In this document: positions 30,917-37,131 of the stretch, one piece after another
Numbering within the stretch: the first letter of the stretch is position 1
How the letters are laid out: the number at the start of each line of letters is the position of its first letter
DNA from: Eremococcus coleocola DSM 15696
Lineage (GTDB): Bacteria; Bacillota; Bacilli; Lactobacillales; Aerococcaceae
Assembly: GCF_000428865.1 (NCBI RefSeq)
Contig: NZ_AUAT01000024.1
Location: 1-37,131, forward strand
Length of the DNA stretch: 37,131 nt
Reading direction: 5' to 3'
Position numbers and translations under genes: made by a program
The notes under the pieces: model-generated
Database searches by the model: none
What the model was told of the DNA's origin: nothing
Seen by the model: only the letters and a program-made list of their open reading frames with translations

Positions 30917-31798
30917 CTAAAATTCACTTCGGCTAAGTGTATAAGTTTTCATTTGACCAGCTTTAAGTTCAATAATTCTAGCTCCGCGGTCAAGGTCACC
31001 ATAACATTGATAGCCTGATATTTGACCATAAGCCAGCTTGATGCCATGATAGGTCCCCACAAAATTATTATCATGGTCATGACCACAAAAGACACCGGCA
31101 ATGCGTCCACTCAGGTAAAGGGACGCAAACAGACCCGTATTAATATAAGGCGCTGAAATCATATCATTGGTCTCATTACATTCACCAGTCTCAATTGCTT
31201 CAGCTGCCTGCCAGTATTCAGGTAAGGGAATATGCTGGAAGACTAAATCACGCTTACCTTGTGGACGGTCTGAATAGGTTCGGCTGACTTGGTTAAACCA
31301 AGTCACTTGGTCGGGAGCAATCCAATCATAAATCCCCACCGGTTGACTCGCATCAGCCCCCGAATCAAAGACATAGAGGACGTGGTCAATATGGCGTCCT
31401 TCAGCGTCAAAGATTTCAATGGTATAGGATTGGCGGTCTCCCACTAGCTTGGCATTCATTTTAGGAACATGATGGTGGAGCTTGGCTTCCATCCGTCGTA
31501 AATCAGCACGGACAAATTCATCTTCCGCATCATGGTTACCATAGGTAATGGCTATCGGAATATCAAATTGGTTAAAACGGTCTAATAATTCACTGTAAAC
31601 CTCATCGGCTTGTGGGACACCATGACTCCAGATTAAATCTCCGGTTATCATGATAAGGTCTGCATCAAGTTTAGTGAAGGCCGCCTCAATTAAATCAAAA
31701 GTCTGATAATCTTCAGCCGCATAGGGCTTGGAGCCAATATGTAAATCAGTTAATTGTACGATTCGAAAGGATCCATCTGGTCTAAGTCGTAAACGCAT
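30917..31798 (-). CDS. Calcineurin-like metallophosphoesterase
   Basis: A 293-residue two-metal phosphoesterase. The blocks are complete: LTDLHIG (about 16-22), ITGDLIW (about 51-57), TYGNHDAED (about 84-92), FQHIPLPEYW (about 189-198) and GHDHDNNFVGTYHG (about 237-250). No signal peptide or membrane span is present, so it acts in the cytosol. It lies 9 nt after an ABC permease gene, so the imported compound may carry a phosphate ester or phosphodiester. Together with the HAD gene, two phosphatases are in one importer operon. Confidence 0.83.
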   Translation of the reverse strand: MRLRLRPDGSFRIVQLTDLHIGSKPYAAEDYQTFDLIEAAFTKLDADLIMITGDLIWSHGVPQADEVYSELLDRFNQFDIPIAITYGNHDAEDEFVRADLRRMEAKLHHHVPKMNAKLVGDRQSYTIEIFDAEGRHIDHVLYVFDSGADASQPVGIYDWIAPDQVTWFNQVSRTYSDRPQGKRDLVFQHIPLPEYWQAAEAIETGECNETNDMISAPYINTGLFASLYLSGRIAGVFCGHDHDNNFVGTYHGIKLAYGQISGYQCYGDLDRGARIIELKAGQMKTYTLSRSEF

Positions 31799-31807
31799 GC
31801 TATTCTC

Positions 31808-32716
31808 CTATTCTTTGATTGATCCAACCGTAATCCCTTTTACAAAATACTTTTGCACGAAAGGATAAGACAGGATCATGGGTAATAAAACTACAATGAT
31901 GGTTGCCATCTGAAGCGATTGACCCGTCACGGTAATCTTATCCAAGGCAGCATAGGAGCTTGCCCCAGCAGACCGTAACAAGATATCTGATAAGGCACTT
32001 TGTTGGGTTAGCATTTCTTGGAGTAAGGTTGCTAGCGGTTTTAGGTTGGCATCCCTCACATAAAAGGTTCCCGCAAACCAATCGTTCCAATGACCCACCG
32101 CTGTAAATAAAGTTATCGTGGCTAGGACTGGTTTGGACATAGGTAAGACCAATTTACGAAAAATTAACCATTCGGAAGCACCATCAATCCGCGCAGACTC
32201 AATGACACTATAAGGTAACTGACTAAATTGCGTCCGAAGAATCAGGATATTCATAGTGGCATATAAACTAGGAATAACATACACCCAAATTGAACCGGTC
32301 AATTTTAATTGACTTAAGACTAAATAATACGGTACTTGCCCTCCTGAAAATAACATGGTAAAGAAGATAAAGAAGGTGAAGAACCGGCGACCAGGCAAGT
32401 CTTTTACAGTTAAAGCATAGGCTGCCATGGACATGAGACCAATCCCTAAGACCGTCCCCACTACTGTTCTAAAAAGTGAAATCATGAGTCCATTTAATAA
32501 ATTATCTTGTTTGAAGACTTCTTTATAATTCTCAATGGTCCAAATCCGAGGCCAGAAACCAATCCCACCTTTTTGAGCGTCAACTCCCTCATTAAAAGAA
32601 ACTGCCAGGACATGTAAAAAGGGAATCAGGATTAAAATAACTAAAATGATTAAAATCATACTATTTAAAAAACGTGCCCATTTTGGGGCCTGTAAACTTT
32701 TACTTTCCACGTTCAT
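31808..32716 (-). CDS. Carbohydrate ABC transporter permease (LplC/YtcP-like)
   Basis: A 302-residue permease with six membrane spans. It has the MalFG-type EAA loop ESARIDGASEWLIFRKLVLP (about 168-187) and PMSKPVLATITLFTAVGHWNDW. LplC-type proteins of the binding-protein-dependent system fit in length. It pairs with the permease at 34558-35538. A large hairpin separates it from the solute-binding gene upstream. Confidence 0.87.
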   Translation of the reverse strand: MNVESKSLQAPKWARFLNSMILIILVILILIPFLHVLAVSFNEGVDAQKGGIGFWPRIWTIENYKEVFKQDNLLNGLMISLFRTVVGTVLGIGLMSMAAYALTVKDLPGRRFFTFFIFFTMLFSGGQVPYYLVLSQLKLTGSIWVYVIPSLYATMNILILRTQFSQLPYSVIESARIDGASEWLIFRKLVLPMSKPVLATITLFTAVGHWNDWFAGTFYVRDANLKPLATLLQEMLTQQSALSDILLRSAGASSYAALDKITVTGQSLQMATIIVVLLPMILSYPFVQKYFVKGITVGSIKE

Positions 32717-32728
32717 ACTCCTTTAAAT

Positions 32729-32780
32729 AAAAGTGAGGGGTAGTAGACAGTCACGCTAACAAATCTACCCCTCTACTTTT
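32729..32780 (-). terminator. Large stem-loop between binding-protein and permease genes
   Basis: AAAAGTGAGGGGTAG (32729-32743) pairs with CTACCCCTCTACTTTT (32765-32780), with one bulge, and is followed on the minus strand by TTTATTT. Such hairpins after a solute-binding-protein gene usually stabilise its mRNA or reduce expression of the downstream gene. Confidence 0.75.
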
Positions 32781-32822
32781 AAATGTCGCACCCTTAAATC
32801 AATCTAACGGTCTTCTGGCCTA

Positions 32823-34529
32823 CTAGAAGCGGATGGTGTCGCCATTCGCGCGTTTTTCTTCCACAAATTTCAAGAAATCATTTAAACCATTGGCTTCTAA
32901 ATTAGCTCTAGACTCATCTAAAATTTTTTGGGCTTCTTCATCACTTTGGGCATAGTACATTCGTAAGACATCTTCTTGGTAACGAGCTAAAGCGGTCGCT
33001 AATTTACCTTCGTCTCCTTCAAATTCAAAGAGATAAGATTGGACGGACAAACCGTCTTCGACACGGGCATTGTCAAATTGTTCATCGTAATTTACATACT
33101 TTTCAATTTCCTTACCAACCGCATTGGATTCAGATTCAGCCCGAACTTTATCGCCCCAAGAAGCTTCGCCAAAATCAGTCATATTATCCATATCCGTAAA
33201 GCCTAAGTGTTCGCCCCAGAATGACCGGACACCACGGAAGCCTCTTAACTTAGCTTGGTCTGGATTTTCATCAAATTCTTTTACTACATCTGGATTAACA
33301 ACTGGGTTGCCGTCTTCATCTAATTCATAGTCACGGCCTTCAAGTCCATAGAAGTAGAGTAATTTACCTTGGCGACTGGCTAACCAATCGGCGAATTTCA
33401 TCACTTCTTCAGGATTTTTGGTGGTAGTTGGAATTGACCAACCAGCATAACCAGATTTATAAGTTAAGACCATATCATCGCTGCCATCGGCTCTTTGTAG
33501 ACTTGCCAAGGGAACATAAGACCCATCTTGAATTTCTGGACGGTAAGAATGAATGTCAGTCACGATTGCAAACGAACCATTTACCACCCCTTCTTGGGCG
33601 CGACTTTCTTCCATGGTGTAGTATTCTTGATTCATAAGACCTTCTTTAAGGTACTTATGCACTTGTTGGACCCGTTTCATAATTAGGTCAGTTTGGGCTT
33701 CATGTTTAATATGACCATCTTTGTCTTCCATAAATGGTTCACCGGTTGATCCCGTCCACATTAAATCTTGATATAACCAAGGACGTTCAGACCCACCCCA
33801 GACAGTTGGACCAAACACCGTTACCGGAGCCCCGTTATCATCCGTATAGCCTTTTTCTTTGATTTTTTTACCTAATTCATATACTTCTTCTGAAGTATTC
33901 ACAGAATCATAGTCTACTTTTAAATCTTCAGCGATATCTTTACGGATGTATAGTCCACCAATTTGAGGGTTGGCAGGTTTTTGAGCGGGTTCACGATCAA
34001 TGGCCATATGCATGATATAAGATGCCCCATCCCATTCTGGGCGGAACATAATATTTTCCCGCGTATCGGTTGGTAAATAATCTTTTTCTAAGTACTTGTT
34101 ATAAACTTGCAAGCCATCTTGTTTCATTAGGGGGGTCAAATCAACAAATTGCCCCTCATTAGCTGCCTTTAATAAGAACTGCATTTCAGGACGGCCAGAA
34201 TCATTTAAATAATAAGCGACAAAATCGGGTAAATCCCCGGCAGCAAGTCCCGCCGCTAAAGCAGTCGTAGAATCATCCGCTGTCACAGTTTGTAATTGTA
34301 AGGTAATTCCGGTTTCTTTCTTAATTTCATCCAAAATTTCTTTAGGAATATCAACAGAAGCATCTCCTGCTGATTCAAAAATCAAGCCGGTAATGGTCCG
34401 ATCTGCAATAAAGCTCTCTGATTTTTCTTCAGCAGAGACAGGTTGTACATAGTTCAAAGGTAAGCAAGCAGAAGCTAAGGATAAACTGGCTGTCACACCC
34501 AAACAAAATTTCTTGATAAATGATTTCAT
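32823..34529 (-). CDS. Extracellular solute-binding protein of the ABC importer (LplA-like)
   Basis: A 568-residue exported binding protein from ATG 34529, which follows GGAGGAAAACC. The N-terminus is a signal peptide (MKSFIKKFCLGVTASLSLAS); ACLPLNY contains a Cys but in a weak lipobox (LASAC, Ala at -3), and VSAEE offers a signal peptidase I site. It could thus be lipoprotein or secreted. The body is typical of the large LplA/YtcQ family: MPDFVAYYLND-like, KGYTDDNGAPVTVFGPTVWG and TDIHSYRPEIQDG stretches. An ATG 63 nt upstream lies inside the previous gene's end and lacks a ribosome site. The substrate is unknown; this family mostly binds large oligosaccharides. Confidence 0.85.
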   Translation of the reverse strand: MKSFIKKFCLGVTASLSLASACLPLNYVQPVSAEEKSESFIADRTITGLIFESAGDASVDIPKEILDEIKKETGITLQLQTVTADDSTTALAAGLAAGDLPDFVAYYLNDSGRPEMQFLLKAANEGQFVDLTPLMKQDGLQVYNKYLEKDYLPTDTRENIMFRPEWDGASYIMHMAIDREPAQKPANPQIGGLYIRKDIAEDLKVDYDSVNTSEEVYELGKKIKEKGYTDDNGAPVTVFGPTVWGGSERPWLYQDLMWTGSTGEPFMEDKDGHIKHEAQTDLIMKRVQQVHKYLKEGLMNQEYYTMEESRAQEGVVNGSFAIVTDIHSYRPEIQDGSYVPLASLQRADGSDDMVLTYKSGYAGWSIPTTTKNPEEVMKFADWLASRQGKLLYFYGLEGRDYELDEDGNPVVNPDVVKEFDENPDQAKLRGFRGVRSFWGEHLGFTDMDNMTDFGEASWGDKVRAESESNAVGKEIEKYVNYDEQFDNARVEDGLSVQSYLFEFEGDEGKLATALARYQEDVLRMYYAQSDEEAQKILDESRANLEANGLNDFLKFVEEKRANGDTIRF

Positions 34530-34557
34530 GGTTTTCCTCCTAAATTTTTTGTTTATA

Positions 34558-35538
34558 CTACCAAACTGCACTATCAAATTTCTTATCCGCAATCCAATTT
34601 ACAATCATTGTCAATATTAAGCCCACCACTCCTTGCATTAAACTAATTGCCGTCGAATAACCAAATTGTCCCCCCTGTAAGCCGACCCGAACTACATAGG
34701 TATCGATAATTTCCGATACATCTGCATTTCCTGGATTCTGCATCAAGAAGACTTGATCAAAACCGGCTGACAAGATTGATCCCAATGACATAATAAAGAG
34801 AAGGATAATTGTTCCTCGAATACCTGGAATCGTCACATGCCACATTTGCCGTAATTTACCTGCCCCATCAATGGCTGCCGCCTCATATAAGGAAGGGGAA
34901 ATAGCAACAATGGCTGCGAAATAAATAATTGAATCCCATCCTATTGATTTCCAGGTATAAGATAGGAAGGTCAAAGGGTAAAATAAAGAGCGGTCCATCA
35001 TCCAATATTTATTAGGGTCTCCCCCTAAATGACCAATCAATTGGTTAAGTAGACCCGTATTTGGCGCCAAGATAGCATTCATTAAGCCAACTACAACTAC
35101 CCAAGAAATAAAGTAAGGTAAGTAAGTAATACTTTGAATGGAATTTCTTAAGCGAGTTTTTTTGACTTCATTGAACATTAAGGCCAAGATAATAGGAAAA
35201 GGTAGGTAAAGGAATAATTTCATAAATGAAATAATCAAGGTGTTTTTGATATAGAGACTAGACCGAGGGTCTGCAAAAAATTGACGGAAGTATTTGAAAC
35301 CGACCCAGTCACCTCCAAAAACTCCAGTGTTAAAGCCGAATTCACGGAAGGCTAGAATATTGCCTAACATTGGCCAGTAAGAAAAAATAGCATAGTGAAT
35401 CAAACAAGGCAGGAGCATCAAATAGAAGGTCTTATAGTTAAGAATGCGCCGCCAAATTGATTTTTTCCTTGGCTGATAATGTTGGTCAATCTCAGCTTGG
35501 GTCTTAGCCTGACCATTATAAATGAAGGTTTGACTCAT
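34558..35538 (-). CDS. ABC transporter permease (LplB/YteP-like)
   Basis: A 326-residue permease with an N-terminal hydrophilic part, then six spans and the EAA loop YEAAAIDGAGKLRQMWHVTI (about 227-246). YWPMLGNILAFREFGFNTGV is typical of LplB. The ATG at 35538, after GAGGGTCAAG, overlaps the end of the ATPase gene. It forms the membrane channel with the LplC-like permease. Confidence 0.87.
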   Translation of the reverse strand: MSQTFIYNGQAKTQAEIDQHYQPRKKSIWRRILNYKTFYLMLLPCLIHYAIFSYWPMLGNILAFREFGFNTGVFGGDWVGFKYFRQFFADPRSSLYIKNTLIISFMKLFLYLPFPIILALMFNEVKKTRLRNSIQSITYLPYFISWVVVVGLMNAILAPNTGLLNQLIGHLGGDPNKYWMMDRSLFYPLTFLSYTWKSIGWDSIIYFAAIVAISPSLYEAAAIDGAGKLRQMWHVTIPGIRGTIILLFIMSLGSILSAGFDQVFLMQNPGNADVSEIIDTYVVRVGLQGGQFGYSTAISLMQGVVGLILTMIVNWIADKKFDSAVW

Positions 35539-36697
35539 CTTGACCCTCCTCACGATTTCCTTTTAGTGCCTTTATCTGGGCTAGGCTATCTTGTGTCATA
35601 TCGACTGGAATCCTTAAGCCAGTATCATGATTAAAGAAGTGGAGTTTATCATAATTAATCCAGATGGTGAGTTCTTGATCACTTTCAAAATCCTCCATGC
35701 TTTGTACTTTCGCAATTACCTGGTAGGCTTGATTTTCTAAATAAAGTAAGGTCTCAGACCCCATCAATTCAGCATTGGTCAAAGTCATAGATAACTGCAA
35801 TTGGTCTTGGCTTGGATTAGCTTCCAGATGAACATCTTCTGGCCGCAGTCCGACTACGATGGGTTGATAGCCATCCTGACCCGCTATAAACAATTGACGG
35901 TCAATTTCTTTAGGCAGGTTGATTGCTTGTCCCGCAAGTGTCCATTTTCGGTCAACTTTACTTAGTTCTAAAAAGTTCATTGCTGGCGAGCCGATAAATT
36001 GACCAACAAAAATATTATTGGGTTTTAGATATATTTCCTTAGGTGTACCGATTTGTTGAATTAAACCTTGGTTCATTACTACAATCCGGGAGGCCATCGA
36101 CATAGCTTCTGTCTGGTCATGAGTAACATAAATGGTTGTAGCTTTTAAACGCCGATGTAATTTAGAAATCTCAGACCGCATGTGAAACCGTAATTTGGCA
36201 TCTAGATTGGAAAGGGGCTCGTCCATTAAAAACACCTTAGCCTCGCGAACAATCGCCCGCCCTAAGGCTACCCGCTGTCTTTGTCCCCCGGATAATTCAG
36301 CCGGTTTCCGGTCCAATAAATCTTCAATCCCGAGAATATTAGCTGCTTCTTTAACACGAGCTTGAATGGTCGCTGATTTTTCTTGGCGCATTTTTAAACC
36401 AAAAGCCAAATTCTCATACACTGTCATCGTTGGGTACAAGGCATAATTCTGAAACACCATAGCAATATTGCGATCTTTAGGATGTAAGTCATTTTGTAAC
36501 AGTCCATCAATAAGAAATTCACCCGAGCTAATATCCTCTAACCCCGCAATCATTCGTAGGGTGGTCGATTTACCACACCCCGATGGTCCAACTAAGACAA
36601 TAAACTCGCCATCATGGATATCTAAATTAAAGTCTGACACTGCCCTAACATCTAGGTTATAATCTTTGTAAATATGCTTGAGTTTAATCTCAGCCAC
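35516..36697 (-). CDS. ABC transporter ATP-binding protein (UgpC/MsmK-like)
   Basis: The ATPase of the importer, 393 residues from GTG 36697. It has Walker A GPSGCGKSTT (about 38-47), Q-loop VFQNYALYP, the LSGGQRQRVALGRAIV signature, Walker B AKVFLMDEPLSNLD, and H-loop VTHDQTEAM. The C-terminal TOBE/OB domain (about 240-370) marks the MalK/UgpC/MsmK class. It encodes its own ATPase, whereas many Lpl systems borrow a shared MsmK. GTG at 36697 lies 8 nt after AAGGAAG; ATG at 36727 would add 10 residues upstream of it. Confidence 0.87.
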   Translation of the reverse strand: MAEIKLKHIYKDYNLDVRAVSDFNLDIHDGEFIVLVGPSGCGKSTTLRMIAGLEDISSGEFLIDGLLQNDLHPKDRNIAMVFQNYALYPTMTVYENLAFGLKMRQEKSATIQARVKEAANILGIEDLLDRKPAELSGGQRQRVALGRAIVREAKVFLMDEPLSNLDAKLRFHMRSEISKLHRRLKATTIYVTHDQTEAMSMASRIVVMNQGLIQQIGTPKEIYLKPNNIFVGQFIGSPAMNFLELSKVDRKWTLAGQAINLPKEIDRQLFIAGQDGYQPIVVGLRPEDVHLEANPSQDQLQLSMTLTNAELMGSETLLYLENQAYQVIAKVQSMEDFESDQELTIWINYDKLHFFNHDTGLRIPVDMTQDSLAQIKALKGNREEGQDESNLHL

Positions 36698-36730
36698 ACA
36701 ATCCACTTCCTTCTTAAGTAAGTCCAAATG

Positions 36731-36752
36731 TTTGTTTTATGTTTGTTTTACA
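36731..36752. promoter_or_regulatory. Direct repeat (TTTGTTTTA-type) upstream of the ABC operon
   Basis: TTTGTTTTATG at 36731 and TTTGTTTTACA at 36742 are in tandem, 11 bp apart, that is one helical turn. This is a layout typical of DeoR-family operators, lying just after the predicted transcription start. Confidence 0.5.
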
Positions 36753-36758
36753 TATGAA

Positions 36759-36767
36759 ATTGTATCA
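36759..36767 (-). promoter_or_regulatory. Extended -10 of the ABC operon
   Basis: On the minus strand TGATACAAT combines a TGn extension with a -10 hexamer (TACAAT). The -35 place holds only a poor match (ATCTTT), within the palindrome 36776-36795. Confidence 0.55.
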
Positions 36768-36775
36768 TCCAAATG

Positions 36776-36795
36776 TAAAATAAAGATTTATTTTA
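36776..36795. promoter_or_regulatory. 20-bp palindromic operator of the ABC operon
   Basis: TAAAATAAA-GA-TTTATTTTA is a perfect inverted repeat over the -35 region, a likely binding site for the DeoR-type repressor or another regulator of the operon. Confidence 0.6.
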
Positions 36796-36890
36796 TGTAA
36801 AGATGAGTGTTTTGCTTTGTTAACTTTGTAAAGTTTAAACCAGGCACCTTTACATAGAGGCTGGGCAAAAAGTCCAGTCCATAAAAAGAC

Positions 36891-36925
36891 AAGGCCATTA
36901 TCGCAATCGTGATAATGACCTTTTT
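36891..36925 (+). terminator. Intrinsic terminator inside the IS1182 end
   Basis: AGGcCATTATC pairs with GATAATGaCCT and is followed by TTTTTTTATT. It would stop transcription entering from the left, a usual protection of the transposase from outside promoters. Confidence 0.7.
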
Positions 36926-37003
36926 TTATTATTTTAGTAAACATGAAAGCACTCACATGATATAATGTAAATAAGCACAAATACATTTAAAGGAGTGGCT
37001 TTC

Positions 37004-37131
37004 ATGTATAAACATTATAACACATCTGATTGTTCTTTAGTATTAAATTTAGATTTTGATATCGCTAAAAATCACGATGCCCGTTTCATTAGCTTATTCG
37101 TTGATTCAATCCCTGATAGTGAATTTCCTAA
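37004..37131 (+). CDS. IS1182-family transposase, N-terminal part
   Basis: The 42 visible residues begin MYKHYNTSDCSLVLNLDFDI and end FISLFVDSIPDSEF, the standard start of IS1182-type transposases. AAAGGAG lies 7 nt before ATG; a TATAAT -10 is at 36961-36966. The DDE core is beyond the window edge. Confidence 0.8.
   Translation, partial: MYKHYNTSDCSLVLNLDFDIAKNHDARFISLFVDSIPDSEFP

Larger units (their letters stand above)
36857..37131 (+). mobile_element. IS1182-family element, left end (runs off the window)
   Basis: The tip GAGGCTGGGCAAAAAGTCC at 36857 resembles IS1182-type ends. A hairpin at 36891-36920 follows, and then a transposase start. The element ends beyond the window, so the length and right end are unknown. 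Confidence 0.7.

Noticed and set aside
36765-36986. Minus-strand 73-codon open frame at the right end
   Set aside because: It spans the IS1182 end, its terminator hairpin and the operator palindrome, lacks a ribosome site and has no protein-like texture.

Overview
The window looks like accessory chromosome from a low-GC Lactobacillales bacterium. Aerococcaceae, for example Aerococcus, is my best guess, based only on gene style, CcpA-type cre sites, strong AGGAGG ribosome sites and the IS families present. Almost every gene is on the minus strand. Base composition changes near 23.9 kb: the two sugar operons to the left are AT-rich, while the lysis cassette and ABC operon to the right are clearly more GC-rich. 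Mobile elements sit at both ends and at internal joints: partial IS30 (1-214), a decayed IS3-type element (9765-11199), an IS200-like element (about 23.0-23.75 kb) and a partial IS1182 (36857-end).

Region 1 (443-8631) is a pentose/hexose operon read right to left: PRD regulator, fructose-type PTS IIA, class II ketose-bisphosphate aldolase, PTS IIB, PTS IIC, cupin D-lyxose/D-mannose isomerase, hairpin, xylulokinase, aldose 1-epimerase, ROK fructokinase. Its promoter carries a near-perfect cre box inside a 26-bp-armed palindrome. Lyxose to xylulose to xylulose-5-P, and mannose to fructose to fructose-6-P, are both encoded as free-sugar routes beside a PTS. Region 2 (8744-11571) is a graveyard: unidentifiable decayed coding sequence, a 2-hydroxyacid dehydrogenase stub, an IS3 element with three nonsense codons sitting in a terminator-like hairpin, and the 3' end of a phage-type lysin gene.

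Region 3 (11563-22981) holds a frameshifted PRD regulator, then a mannose-type PTS operon read right to left from 22142: hydroxyacid dehydrogenase, IIC, IID, IIB, a membrane protein resembling an M28 peptidase that has lost its metal ligands, IIA, an iron-type dehydrogenase, mannonate dehydratase (UxuA), a HAD phosphatase and an RpiR regulator. A KDPG aldolase gene (eda) is divergent. No KDG kinase or UxuB is present, which suggests that the PTS itself supplies the phosphate, so UxuA would make KDPG directly.

Region 4 (23904-26708) is a small phage-like lysis cassette: XRE-type regulator, sigma-70-like factor with a hairpin that sequesters its ribosome site, DUF1659 and DUF2922 proteins, a small membrane protein, holin and CHAP/CW_7 endolysin. 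The last 316 bp of lysin homology recurs in direct orientation at 11256-11571, bracketing Region 3. This is the pattern expected when an element integrates into the 3' end of a gene and restores it. Region 5 (26870-36697) is an LplABC/UgpC-type sugar ABC importer operon with a metallophosphoesterase, a DUF624 protein, a MATE transporter, a DeoR regulator and a HAD phosphatase, preceded by a 20-bp palindromic operator.
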